The notes under the pieces are model-generated. The model had not been told where the DNA came from. It saw nothing but the letters and a program-made list of their open reading frames with translations, and did no database searches. Of a DNA stretch of 18,546 bases, positions 1 through 6,984 are shown piece by piece (the stretch's first letter is position 1; each line of letters opens with the position of its first letter). The stretch is from Actinomycetes bacterium (lineage in GTDB: Bacteria > Actinomycetota > Acidimicrobiia > Acidimicrobiales > SZUA-35). Made by a program: the position numbers and the translations under genes. The DNA is taken from contig JAAETV010000429.1 of assembly GCA_024227975.1 (NCBI GenBank), positions 1 through 18,546 on the forward strand, in the 5' to 3' direction.

Positions 1-52
1 CCAGATGAGTCGCCCCCTACCAGACGACGAGATCCCCGCCCTCTCGGCCTGA
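1..52 (+). CDS. C-terminal tail of an upstream gene (partial)
   Basis: One frame is open from the window edge and ends with TGA at 50-52; its last residues read SRPLPDDEIPALSA. Only 17 codons are visible, so neither family nor function can be given. Codon third positions are GC-rich, as in the clear genes of this window, which is the main reason to think it is coding. It would converge on the aminotransferase at 189-1370. Its stop codon lies inside the first, degenerate copy of the 28-bp repeat array. The other two frames are also open over this short distance, so the call is tentative. Confidence 0.4.
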   Translation, partial: QMSRPLPDDEIPALSA

Positions 53-205
53 GCGAATGCTGGCACTTCCACTCGCTCAGGCGAATGCTGTGAATCCCAT
101 TCGCTCAGGCGAATGCTGTAAATCTCATTCGGTCAGGCGAATGCTGTGAATCTCATTCGGTCAGGCGAATGCTGTGAATCCCATTCGCTCAGGCGAATGC
201 TGTGA
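49..205. repeat. Tandem array of 28-bp hairpin-forming units between converging genes
   Basis: Units begin at 49 (degenerate), 77, 105, 133, 161 and 189 with an exact 28-bp period. The last copy is only the first 17 bases, TCAGGCGAATGCTGTGA. The four full copies (77-188) differ at three positions. Each unit contains GCGAATG, a 10-base spacer and CATTCGC (CATTCGG in the copies at 105 and 133). Across unit junctions CATTCGC-TCAG-GCGAATG forms an alternative stem with a tetraloop. The array therefore can fold into serial hairpins on either strand. The final 17 bases double as the last codons and stop of the aminotransferase, and the upstream gene's stop lies in the first copy. It could be an expanded bidirectional terminator or a slippage minisatellite; it has no spacer diversity, so it is not CRISPR. 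Confidence 0.93.
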
Positions 206-1370
206 CCAGGCGCTGGCCGGCGTCGATGAGGATGCCGTCCTGTTTGGCGAAGCAGAAGCGGACCAGGTGTTTGCCGTTATGCCGGTCCTGATAGAACACT
301 GCGCTCGGTACAGCCACCACGCCAGCCCGTTCGGGGAGGCCAAGGCAGAAATCGATGCTGTCGGTCCCGCCGACAGGGGTGATATCGACGGTGGTGAAAT
401 AGGTACCCTCAGGGGTGAAGACGTCGAACCCGGCCTCGGTCAGGTAGCGGCCGAGGAGGTCCCGCTTGGCTTGGAGCTCACCAACGAACCGATCGAAGTA
501 GCCGTCGCCGAGGCGCAGACCGACGGCGATGGCGGGTTGGAAGGGGGCCCCGCTCACGAAGGTCAGGAACTGCTTGGCTGTCTTCACTGCGTTGATGATT
601 TGGGCCGGCCCACATGCCCATCCGATCTTCCAACCGGTGAAGGAGAAGCTCTTACCACCGGAGGAGATGGTGAGTGTCCGCTCCGCCATCCCATCGAAGC
701 CGGCCAGAGGGTGATGGGTGCCGCCTTCGAACACCAGGTGTTCATAGACCTCGTCGGTCACGGCCAAGACGTCATGCTCGATGCAGAGCTCGGCGACCAG
801 GGCCAGTTCCTCCTCGGTGAAGACCTTGCCTGTCGGGTTGTGAGGTGTGTTGAGCAGGATCAAGCGGGTCTTGGGGTTGAAGGCTCGCCTCAGCTCGTCG
901 GGATCGAAGCCGAACGATCCGTCGCTGCCGGCTGAGGGGCGGAGCAAGACTCCTCGCAGTCGGGCCCCGGCCAGGGCGATACCGGCGGCGTACGAGTCGT
1001 AGGTGGGATCGAAGACAACCACTTCGTCACCGGTCTCGCACAGGCCCAGCAGGGCGGCTGCCAGGGCTTCGGTTGCCCCTGCGGTAACCAGGATTTCCCG
1101 CTGGGGGTCGAGCTCGATGTCCCAGAACCGCTTCTGGTGCTCGGCTATGGCGTTGCGTAGGTCCTGGACCCCGGGTCCAGGGGGATACTGATTCTGGCCT
1201 TGCCGTATGGCTTCGATGGCGGCTTCCGACACCTCGGTCGGGCCGTCGGTGTCGGGGAATCCCTGGCCGAGGTTGAGGGCCCCGGTCTGGGCGGCCAGGG
1301 CGGACATCTCGGCGAAGATGGTGGTGCCAAACCCCTGTAGTCGACTGACTAGATACGGTGCGCGGGTCAC
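189..1370 (-). CDS. dapC: PLP-dependent class I/II aminotransferase, probably N-succinyldiaminopimelate aminotransferase
   Basis: 393 residues, normal for fold-type I aminotransferases. Visible landmarks: FGTTIFAEMSALA near residues 14-26, the substrate-loop segment NQYPPGPG at 60-67, NTPHNPTG at 174-181, TDEVYEH at 205-211, the Schiff-base lysine K240 in SSGGKSFSFTGWKIGW, and the carboxylate-binding arginine R371 in LVRFCFAK. The whole layout closely resembles what I recall of mycobacterial DapC (Rv0858c type), which transfers an amino group from glutamate to N-succinyl-2-amino-6-ketopimelate in lysine and diaminopimelate synthesis. The related kynurenine/methionine aminotransferases share these motifs, so the substrate is inferred. 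The start is GTG at 1370: an in-frame stop lies four codons upstream, and the family N-terminus begins here. There is no well-placed Shine-Dalgarno sequence, but TAGCGT lies 6 bases before the start, suggesting a leaderless mRNA. The 3' end forms the last copy of the repeat array. Confidence 0.88.
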   Translation of the reverse strand: MTRAPYLVSRLQGFGTTIFAEMSALAAQTGALNLGQGFPDTDGPTEVSEAAIEAIRQGQNQYPPGPGVQDLRNAIAEHQKRFWDIELDPQREILVTAGATEALAAALLGLCETGDEVVVFDPTYDSYAAGIALAGARLRGVLLRPSAGSDGSFGFDPDELRRAFNPKTRLILLNTPHNPTGKVFTEEELALVAELCIEHDVLAVTDEVYEHLVFEGGTHHPLAGFDGMAERTLTISSGGKSFSFTGWKIGWACGPAQIINAVKTAKQFLTFVSGAPFQPAIAVGLRLGDGYFDRFVGELQAKRDLLGRYLTEAGFDVFTPEGTYFTTVDITPVGGTDSIDFCLGLPERAGVVAVPSAVFYQDRHNGKHLVRFCFAKQDGILIDAGQRLVTAFA

Positions 1371-1382
1371 CAGACCACGCTA
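1371..1382 (-). promoter_or_regulatory. Candidate leaderless -10 element for the aminotransferase
   Basis: On the minus strand TAGCGT (1382-1377) fits the actinobacterial -10 pattern TANNNT and is followed by exactly six bases and then the GTG start. That places the expected transcription start at or within a base of the start codon. An AGGAGGG stretch exists further upstream but is about 15 bases from the start, too far for a normal ribosome binding site. No convincing -35 box is visible. Confidence 0.4.
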
Positions 1383-1583
1383 ATGCCCTCCTTGGCTCGG
1401 CGGCGGCCGTCACCGGGTTCTTCAGCATCGTGTTGGCCACGACCTCGGTCCTCATGATCCGCCACCTACGAGCTGGGAACCGAGCCGGCGCTACTGGCGT
1501 ACTTGGCTGTCGGGCTCGCCGTTCAACCGATGACCTTCATCCTGGTCCGACAGCACCGGATCCGACTCTTCGCCAGAACCTGA
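1379..1583 (+). pseudogene. Possible frameshifted remnant of a small two-helix membrane protein
   Basis: This stretch lies between the aminotransferase and the FAA hydrolase, where no intact gene is visible. One frame gives a hydrophobic, GC3-rich segment reading AVTGFFSIVLATTSVLMI (about 1403-1459). Just after 1460 coding character moves to the frame one base later, which reads LLAYLAVGLAVQPMTFILV and ends FART-stop at 1581-1583. Each half looks like a transmembrane helix with basic flanks, and the second frame has a stop (TGA, 1455-1457) just before the junction. This is what a +1 frameshift in a roughly 65-residue membrane protein would give. It may be decay, a sequencing error or chance hydrophobicity in GC-rich DNA. 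No family recognised, and no good start codon outside the aminotransferase 5' end. Confidence 0.3.
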
Positions 1584-1687
1584 TCCGCTCGTTGGGCCGT
1601 TGGGCGTCGACCGAGCTGGTCCGTCTATGGTGAGGCCGCTCGGCCTGGTCGACGTGCTAGGTATCAGTACCGAATGGGAGCGTTCAG

Positions 1688-2497
1688 GTGAGATTCCTAG
1701 GTTTTCGACACGACGGAGACGACCACATCGGGGTCGTCGACGGTAATGCGGTCACCTCGTTGACCACGATCGACGACTTCTACGCCGACCTCCCCCGGTG
1801 GCGCCAAGCGACCCCGACCGGCCCGTCGTCGGCCCTGGCTGATGTCGACCCGGTGCCTCCTGTGCCCCGGACGGCCAAGATCCTGTGCCTCGGCCTCAAC
1901 TATGCCGCCCATATCGATGAAACGGGTAGCAAGCGGCCTCCGGCCCCCAATGTGTTCGCCCGCTGGTATGCCTCGTTGTCGTGTCACGACGGCCAGATCT
2001 CGGTCCCGTCAGGGGAGCCAGGCCTCGACTGGGAATGCGAGCTGGCGGTGATCATCGGCGATCGCCTTGTCGACACCGCCGCCGGCGATGCCATGGCCGG
2101 GGTGCTCGGGTATACCTGCTTCAACGACATCAGCGCTCGCAAGCACCAGCGGGCCACATCCCAGTGGGCCCTAGGCAAGAACCCCGATGACTCGGGCCCC
2201 ATCGGCCCCCTGGTGGTCACGGCCGACGAGTACGGCGATCCCTACGGCAAGGCCATCATGACCAGGGTCAACGGCCAGACCATGCAGTCATCGACAACGG
2301 ATCGGATGCTGTTCAAGATCGATGAGGTGATCGAGTACATCACCAGGGCCACCTCCCTGCGCCCCGGGGATGTGATTGCCACCGGCACCCCCGAGGGGGT
2401 CGGGTCACGCATGGACCCGCCCCAACTACTCAACGCCGGTGACATGGTGGAGATCGAGATCGAGGACATCGGTGTCCTCCGCTCCCACTTCGTCTGA
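1688..2497 (+). CDS. Fumarylacetoacetate hydrolase family protein
   Basis: 269 residues, typical of the short FAH family, whose members hydrolyse, hydrate or decarboxylate beta-dicarbonyl and 2-oxo acids with a bound Mg2+ or Mn2+. A small N-terminal domain (residues 1-60) precedes the catalytic FAH fold. KILCLGLNYAAH lies at 64-75. The metal ligands expected in the family are present: E116 and E118 in LDWECELAVIIG and D147 in FNDISAR. K164 with SGPIGP at 169-174 and the signature GTPEGVG at 233-239 complete the site. The start is GTG at 1688, with GGGAG seven bases upstream. The adjacent genes do not form an operon with it, so the pathway cannot be fixed; aromatic or meta-cleavage catabolism is the usual setting. 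It ends with zero spacing against the convergent membrane-protein gene: the two stops together form TGATCA. Confidence 0.9.
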   Translation: MRFLGFRHDGDDHIGVVDGNAVTSLTTIDDFYADLPRWRQATPTGPSSALADVDPVPPVPRTAKILCLGLNYAAHIDETGSKRPPAPNVFARWYASLSCHDGQISVPSGEPGLDWECELAVIIGDRLVDTAAGDAMAGVLGYTCFNDISARKHQRATSQWALGKNPDDSGPIGPLVVTADEYGDPYGKAIMTRVNGQTMQSSTTDRMLFKIDEVIEYITRATSLRPGDVIATGTPEGVGSRMDPPQLLNAGDMVEIEIEDIGVLRSHFV

Positions 2498-3817
2498 TCA
2501 GGCGTTGAGCAGAAGCCACAGTCCGAGGGTGCTGTAGGCCACCATCACCAACAACATGGTGAATTGGCTTCTCAGCGACTCTCCGGGCTTGAACAGCTCG
2601 ACCGAGCGGTCGTGGGCGACGACGACGGCTCCGATGTGGCCGAACAGGATGGCCAGCACCTGGATCCAGGCGATGAGGTCGACGCTGATGAGGTTGAAGT
2701 TGATCTCACCGTTGGCACCTCCGAAGAGATCCCAGCCCAGGCCGCCCGGGTCGGACAGGGCGAGGACGAAGGTCTGGGTCTCGTCGACCAACAGCTGGGC
2801 ATAGTGGGCGATGGCGTAGCCGAACACGATCGGGACCAATGACGGGGTGAAGGCATCGGCGGCCTTGATCAGGCTGAAACCGGTCACTTTCGAGGTCCAG
2901 ATGACCCCAAGGGCGAAGAATAGGGTGATGACGGTGATCGACACGAGGAGGCCAACCGATTCAAGGGCTGCTCCGCCCCATCCTGTAGGGCGTCCCAGCA
3001 GGTCACGACCAGCTTCGCTCTCACTGAACCCGTCGTAGGTAGTGCCGCCGAGCACGACGAGCAGGGTGGCCGCCGTCCCCCTCAGGATAGGCATCGTGGC
3101 CAGCCCCGACATCGGAGGGCGGGCTCGGATCTGTCCTTCAGTGGCGAACAAGAATCCCATACGGGACAGGATGGACAAAAGGACGGCCAGGGGCTCGTTG
3201 TCGGCGATCCAGCCCGCCCCCCAGCGCCAAGCCAGGGTCAGCGAGACGATGGTGTGAACCACCAGCATCCAGGCCAGGGTCCGGGGGTCGGAGCCCGAGG
3301 GATGGGCCAGCTCGTAGAACAAGAACACGGCCATTCCGGATGCGGCTGGCCAGTGACCAAGTCCGGCCGGGGCCTCAGCCGGGGTGCTGCCAGCTCTGGT
3401 TGCCAGCCACTCGACTCCCCGAGCCAGCGTGGTGATTGGGCTGATGGCTCGCCAGAGGTCGCCGATGAGCCCACCGATGAGCAGGGCCCCAACCCAGACG
3501 ATGACATAGAGGGTCACCGGCAACAGGTTGTCAGCGGCCGAGTTCTCACCGAACAGCCCGGCCCACAATGCAATGACGAACAACACCAGGGCCAGGGCTT
3601 GGCCGACAAAGCGAAGGCCACGAAGGACGGGGAGCGGCTGAGCGTCGGACGATCCCACCAGTGGCCGGCCGGCGGCCGCCTTGGCCAGGCGCGGATGGGT
3701 CCACAATGCGCCGAGGGCAACGAACGAGGCGATGAGGGCGATGGCGGCCGCCCAGCTGAACATCCACAAGGGGAGGGGTAGGTCGCCCCTCGAGCCCACC
3801 CCGTGACCGAGCAGCAT
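2498..3817 (-). CDS. Polytopic integral membrane protein paired with a cupredoxin-like lipoprotein
   Basis: 439 residues with about ten hydrophobic segments, the clearest near residues 17-39, 69-89, 97-120, 180-197, 285-307, 323-345, 378-400 and 418-437. No cleavable signal peptide precedes the first helix. Distinctive conserved-looking pieces are GHGVGSRGDLPLPLW (4-18), GDLWRAISPITTLAR (119-133), FYELAHPSGSDPRT (167-180), TTYDGFSES (259-267) and AHYAQLLVDETQ (337-348). Histidines lie in or next to helices (H172, H188, H338, H394, H402). I recall similar actinobacterial proteins being labelled fenitrothion-hydrolase-like or simply hypothetical, and I would not assign that activity. Its ATG overlaps the lipoprotein's TGA by one base (TGATG), so the two are translationally coupled. 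Metal or redox handling at the membrane is an inference from the partner gene only. Confidence 0.85.
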   Translation of the reverse strand: MLLGHGVGSRGDLPLPLWMFSWAAAIALIASFVALGALWTHPRLAKAAAGRPLVGSSDAQPLPVLRGLRFVGQALALVLFVIALWAGLFGENSAADNLLPVTLYVIVWVGALLIGGLIGDLWRAISPITTLARGVEWLATRAGSTPAEAPAGLGHWPAASGMAVFLFYELAHPSGSDPRTLAWMLVVHTIVSLTLAWRWGAGWIADNEPLAVLLSILSRMGFLFATEGQIRARPPMSGLATMPILRGTAATLLVVLGGTTYDGFSESEAGRDLLGRPTGWGGAALESVGLLVSITVITLFFALGVIWTSKVTGFSLIKAADAFTPSLVPIVFGYAIAHYAQLLVDETQTFVLALSDPGGLGWDLFGGANGEINFNLISVDLIAWIQVLAILFGHIGAVVVAHDRSVELFKPGESLRSQFTMLLVMVAYSTLGLWLLLNA

Positions 3818-4332
3818 CAGCTCACGGCGATCTCGACCAGGAAGGTAGCTGAACCCTCGAGCTCGATCTCGAATACACCAGGTGTGTCGGCCACGAAACG
3901 AAGCTCGGTCCGTTCACCGGGTGAGACATCGGCCAAGACGTCATAGCCATGGAGGTGGACCTCATCGGCAACATCGGTCTCGATCCCGATCACGACCTCC
4001 GACCCCAGGGGGACGTCGATCCGATCTTCGTCAACGGTGACCGAGCCCTCCCTGACCAGGATCTCTATTACCAGATCAGCCCCCTCGTCGACCGGTTCGG
4101 TTTCCTCGGCGGGATTGGGCTCTTCGTCTGTCGTCGTCGTCGCTTCGGCTGAGGTCTCGGTGGTAGTTCCGTTGGCGTCGGCCGTTGTCTCCGTAGCCGA
4201 GTCCTGGCCACTGTCGGCTGGGGTCTCCGTTGTTGTCGTGTCGTCACTGCCACAGGCCGCGCCGCCGACTGCCAATACCAGGCCTACAAGGAGGACGCGG
4301 GCGGCTCGTAGTCCCCGCTGGTGCTCGATCAT
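3817..4332 (-). CDS. Lipoprotein with C-terminal cupredoxin-like domain
   Basis: 171 residues. A short basic start, a hydrophobic helix (12-24) and GGAAC with C27 form a lipoprotein signal, so the mature protein should be tethered outside the membrane. Residues 28-82 are a low-complexity Thr/Glu/Asp linker. The rest is a small beta-rich domain whose GSVTVDEDRIDVPLGSEV, HLHGYDVLADVSPGE and DTPGVFEIELEG segments match the strand order of cupredoxin-like domains. H126 and H128 are candidate metal ligands, but the C-terminal Cys-His-Met cluster of a type 1 copper site is absent, so copper binding is uncertain. It is the first gene of an operon with the membrane protein at 2498-3817. The ATG at 4332 has no Shine-Dalgarno sequence, and TACACT lies seven bases upstream, as in leaderless transcripts. 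Confidence 0.85.
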   Translation of the reverse strand: MIEHQRGLRAARVLLVGLVLAVGGAACGSDDTTTTETPADSGQDSATETTADANGTTTETSAEATTTTDEEPNPAEETEPVDEGADLVIEILVREGSVTVDEDRIDVPLGSEVVIGIETDVADEVHLHGYDVLADVSPGERTELRFVADTPGVFEIELEGSATFLVEIAVS

Positions 4333-4398
4333 GGGCCCGAGTGTATGAGGGGCCTCCGGTGATCTGTCAGCGGTACTCTTCGACTACGTTTTCCCCTC
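4333..4398. promoter_or_regulatory. 66-bp divergent promoter region, both directions apparently leaderless
   Basis: Leftward: CTGACA (minus strand, 4370-4365) and TACACT (4345-4340) with a long 19-base spacer; the -10 ends seven bases before the lipoprotein ATG. Rightward: TACGTT (4385-4390) fits TANNNT and ends eight bases before the mmsA ATG at 4399, with no clear -35 box. Neither gene has a purine-rich ribosome binding site. The two promoters would overlap within 50 bases, so transcription in one direction could affect the other. Assignments are by eye. Confidence 0.4.
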
Positions 4399-5943
4399 AT
4401 GGCCTCGATGCAGGAAAGTACGACAGACGTTCATGGAGCCGGCGGACAGCCCGTGATCGACCATTGGATCGGGGGGCAGCGGACAGGGGGGACCGGTGCT
4501 GGTTCGTCACCGGTCTTCAACCCGGCAACCGGGGAGGTGACAGCAGAGGTCACCTTGGCTTCGGTCGAAGATGTTGATCAGGCTGTCGCTTCGGCTCTGA
4601 ACGCATTCGGGACCTGGCGTGACGTATCGCTGAGTCAGCGCACGTCCATCATGTTCCGCTACCGGGAGCTACTCGATGCCAATCGTGATGCCCTGGCGCG
4701 GGCCATAGTCAGCGAGCACGGCAAGGTCTTTTCAGACGCCTCGGGTGAGGTCCAACGGGGCCTGGAAGTGGTGGAGTACGCCTGCAACATCCCGGCCCTG
4801 CTGAAGGGGGAGATGACCCCGGACGTATCATCCTCGGTCGATGCCTTCAGCATGCGCCAACCCGTTGGGGTCATGGCCGGAATCACCCCTTTCAACTTCC
4901 CCATCATGGTTCCGTGCTGGATGTACCCCCTGGCCATTGCCTGCGGCAACACCTTCATCCTCAAGCCGTCGGAGAAGGACCCCTCCGGTTCACTGCTCCT
5001 GGCTGAGCTGTTTGCCGAGGCCGGCTTGCCCGACGGGGTGTTCAATGTCGTTCAAGGTGATGCCGTGGCGGTGAACGCCCTCCTCGACCACCCTGATGTC
5101 GCTGGGGTCAGCTTCGTCGGATCGACCCCCATCGCCAAGGCCATCCAACAGCGGGCCACGGCTGCTGGCAAGCGGGTCCAGGCGCTGGGGGGAGCCAAGA
5201 ATCATATGCTGGTCCTCCCCGACGCCGACATCGGCCAGGCCGCCGACGCCGCGGTCAGCGCTGGCTATGGGTCGGCGGGGGAACGATGCATGGCCATCTC
5301 TGTGGTGGTCGCCGTCGGCGATGTCGGTGACCAGCTGGTTCCCGCCATCGAAGAGCGGATGGCCGATCTGAAGATCGGGCCCGGACTGTCGAGCCAGCCC
5401 ATGGACATGGGGGCGCTGGTGACCCAGGCCCACTGCGATCGGGTCTCGTCCTATGTCGATCTCGGTGTGAGTGAAGGAGCCGAACTAGTGGTCGATGGCC
5501 GAGGACTGGCCGTTGATGGCCACGAGGGCGGCTTCTGGCTCGGACCGTGCCTATTCGATCGGGTCACGACGGACATGAAGATCTACCAAGACGAGATCTT
5601 CGGTCCGGTCCTGGCCGTGGTCCGGGCCGACTCCTTCAACGAAGGCCTGGAGATCATCAACAACAGCCCGTTCGGGAACGGGGCCGCCGTCTTCACCAAC
5701 GACGGGGGAGCGGCCCGGGCCTTCCAACGAGATGTCGGTGCCGGCATGGTCGGCGTCAACGTCCCCATCCCGGTTCCCATGGCCTACCACTCCTTTGGGG
5801 GCTGGAAGGACTCCCTGTTCGGCGATACCCATATCTATGGCCCTGAGGGTGTCAAGTTCTACACCCAGTACAAGGCCGTCACTGTTCGCTGGCCCGATCC
5901 GGCGGAGCGAGGGGTCGACCTTGGCTTCCCGACATCGTCTTGA
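4399..5943 (+). CDS. mmsA: CoA-acylating methylmalonate-semialdehyde dehydrogenase
   Basis: 514 residues of the aldehyde dehydrogenase superfamily. The enzyme oxidises methylmalonate semialdehyde or malonate semialdehyde with NAD+ and CoA to propionyl-CoA or acetyl-CoA and CO2, at the end of valine, thymine/beta-alanine or inositol breakdown. Landmarks: DHWIGG (21-26), TPFNFPIMVPCWMYPLA (163-179) with N166, LKPSEKDP for NAD binding (188-195), GGAKNHM (264-270), the catalytic cysteine C297 in GSAGERCMAI, and QDEIFGPVL (397-405). The asparagine in GGAKNHM, where ordinary aldehyde dehydrogenases carry a general-base glutamate, marks the CoA-dependent MmsA class. The C-terminal SFGGWKDSLFGD is also typical. 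A second ATG at 4408 is possible, but neither start has a Shine-Dalgarno sequence and the first fits a leaderless promoter. The end overlaps the following asparaginase start by four bases. Confidence 0.95.
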   Translation: MASMQESTTDVHGAGGQPVIDHWIGGQRTGGTGAGSSPVFNPATGEVTAEVTLASVEDVDQAVASALNAFGTWRDVSLSQRTSIMFRYRELLDANRDALARAIVSEHGKVFSDASGEVQRGLEVVEYACNIPALLKGEMTPDVSSSVDAFSMRQPVGVMAGITPFNFPIMVPCWMYPLAIACGNTFILKPSEKDPSGSLLLAELFAEAGLPDGVFNVVQGDAVAVNALLDHPDVAGVSFVGSTPIAKAIQQRATAAGKRVQALGGAKNHMLVLPDADIGQAADAAVSAGYGSAGERCMAISVVVAVGDVGDQLVPAIEERMADLKIGPGLSSQPMDMGALVTQAHCDRVSSYVDLGVSEGAELVVDGRGLAVDGHEGGFWLGPCLFDRVTTDMKIYQDEIFGPVLAVVRADSFNEGLEIINNSPFGNGAAVFTNDGGAARAFQRDVGAGMVGVNVPIPVPMAYHSFGGWKDSLFGDTHIYGPEGVKFYTQYKAVTVRWPDPAERGVDLGFPTSS

Positions 5944-6941
5944 GGTCTGACCCGTCGTTCACGGTTGAGGTCGTTCGCGGCAACACGGTCGAGAGTGCTC
6001 ACCAGATTCACGCTGTCATCTCCGATTCTTCTGGGCGCCTCCAAGCCTGGGGTTGGCGTGAGCGACCCACCATTGCCCGATCGGCCATCAAGTCGATCCA
6101 GGCCATACCCCTGGTGACATCGGGGGCCGCCGACGCCCTTTCGGTCTCTGAAGAGGAACTGGCCTTGGCCTGCGCCAGCCATAGTGGTGAGCCTGAGCAC
6201 ATCGAAGCCGTACTCGGCTGGCTGACCCGGATCGGACTGTCCGAGGCCGACCTGGAGTGCGGCCCCGACACCCCAATCGACCCCCAAGCCCTCGAGCAGC
6301 TCTACGCTTCACGATCCCAGCCCAGCGCCATCCTCAACTGTTGCTCGGGAAAGCACGCTGGGTTCTTGTCCCTGGCTCACCACTTGGGGGTGCCGACCGG
6401 GGGCTACATCGATCCCGGCCACGAGGTGCAGCGTCGGGTCACGGCTGCGGTCGAGACCATGACCGGTGCGGCTCTGGCCGACCAGCAGCCGGGGATCGAC
6501 GGATGTGGTATCCCCGTGTTCGCCATCTCTCTCCAACGACTGGCCTACGCCATGGCCCGACTGGTCGATCCGGTTGACCTCATCGGTGACCTGCCCTCGA
6601 CGACCGAACGGGTGGTCAGCGCGGCCAGCCGCTCATTCTGGGTTTCGGGGACCGATCGCACCGAGATGGAGATCTCCGAGGTGGCTACCGAGGCGGTGGT
6701 CACGAAGGGGGGAGCAGAGGGTGTCTTCATGGCCGGGCTCCCCGAGCGGGGTCTTGGGATCGCCATCAAGGCGACCGACGGAAGGTCTCGGGCGTCGCGC
6801 TACGCCATCAAGGCCCTACTGCGCCATCTCGACGTCATGCCCCAACTCGACGATGACGGGCAACCAATCCACAACAAGGCCGGTGATGTTTCCGGTCAGA
6901 TGCGAGCCGTGCTCTCGTCCCCTGAGCACGCCGTCATCTAA
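5940..6941 (+). CDS. Class 3 (Rhizobium etli type) zinc L-asparaginase
   Basis: 333 residues of the asparaginase II family PF06089, which hydrolyses L-asparagine to aspartate and ammonia and is unrelated to the E. coli enzymes. All key residues described for the R. etli enzyme ReAV are found, most at the same numbering: the Ser-Lys pair S48/K51 in ARSAIKS, S80 in CASHSG, the zinc ligands C135 and K138 in NCCSGKHAGF, and C189 in GIDGCGIPVF. K256 in TKGGAEGVF corresponds to the second active-site lysine. NKAGDVSGQ (312-320) is also typical. The start is TTG at 5940, giving a TTGA overlap with the mmsA stop; no ATG or GTG occurs early enough in frame to keep the N-terminus. This implies translational coupling to mmsA. 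A cytoplasmic location is likely because no signal peptide is present. Shorter than ReAV, but all motifs are intact. Confidence 0.93.
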   Translation: MRSDPSFTVEVVRGNTVESAHQIHAVISDSSGRLQAWGWRERPTIARSAIKSIQAIPLVTSGAADALSVSEEELALACASHSGEPEHIEAVLGWLTRIGLSEADLECGPDTPIDPQALEQLYASRSQPSAILNCCSGKHAGFLSLAHHLGVPTGGYIDPGHEVQRRVTAAVETMTGAALADQQPGIDGCGIPVFAISLQRLAYAMARLVDPVDLIGDLPSTTERVVSAASRSFWVSGTDRTEMEISEVATEAVVTKGGAEGVFMAGLPERGLGIAIKATDGRSRASRYAIKALLRHLDVMPQLDDDGQPIHNKAGDVSGQMRAVLSSPEHAVI

Positions 6942-6950
6942 CTGGCCCCT

Positions 6951-6968
6951 GGCCCGGGACTCCGGGCC
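6951..6968. terminator. GC-rich perfect hairpin after the asparaginase gene
   Basis: GGCCCGG (6951-6957), loop GACT and CCGGGCC (6962-6968) form a perfect 7-bp stem 10 bases after the asparaginase stop. There is no T-run, so it is not a classic intrinsic terminator, although U-less hairpins are common ends in actinobacteria. It lies only 16 bases before the SnoaL-like gene start and could also be an mRNA stabiliser between the two genes. Confidence 0.5.
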
Positions 6969-6984
6969 CGTGGCAGGATGAGGC

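Noticed and set aside
49..205. CRISPR array
   Set aside because: The units are directly contiguous with a 28-bp period and no variable spacers, and no cas genes are nearby.
174..935. 253-codon plus-strand frame overlapping the aminotransferase
   Set aside because: It starts inside the repeat array and is antisense to a gene with an intact PLP site; the composition is that of a complementary-strand shadow.
3254..3781. 175-codon plus-strand frame opposite the membrane protein gene
   Set aside because: A Gly/Gln/Asp-rich shadow of a transmembrane gene; the minus-strand frame has clear helices and is coupled to the lipoprotein.
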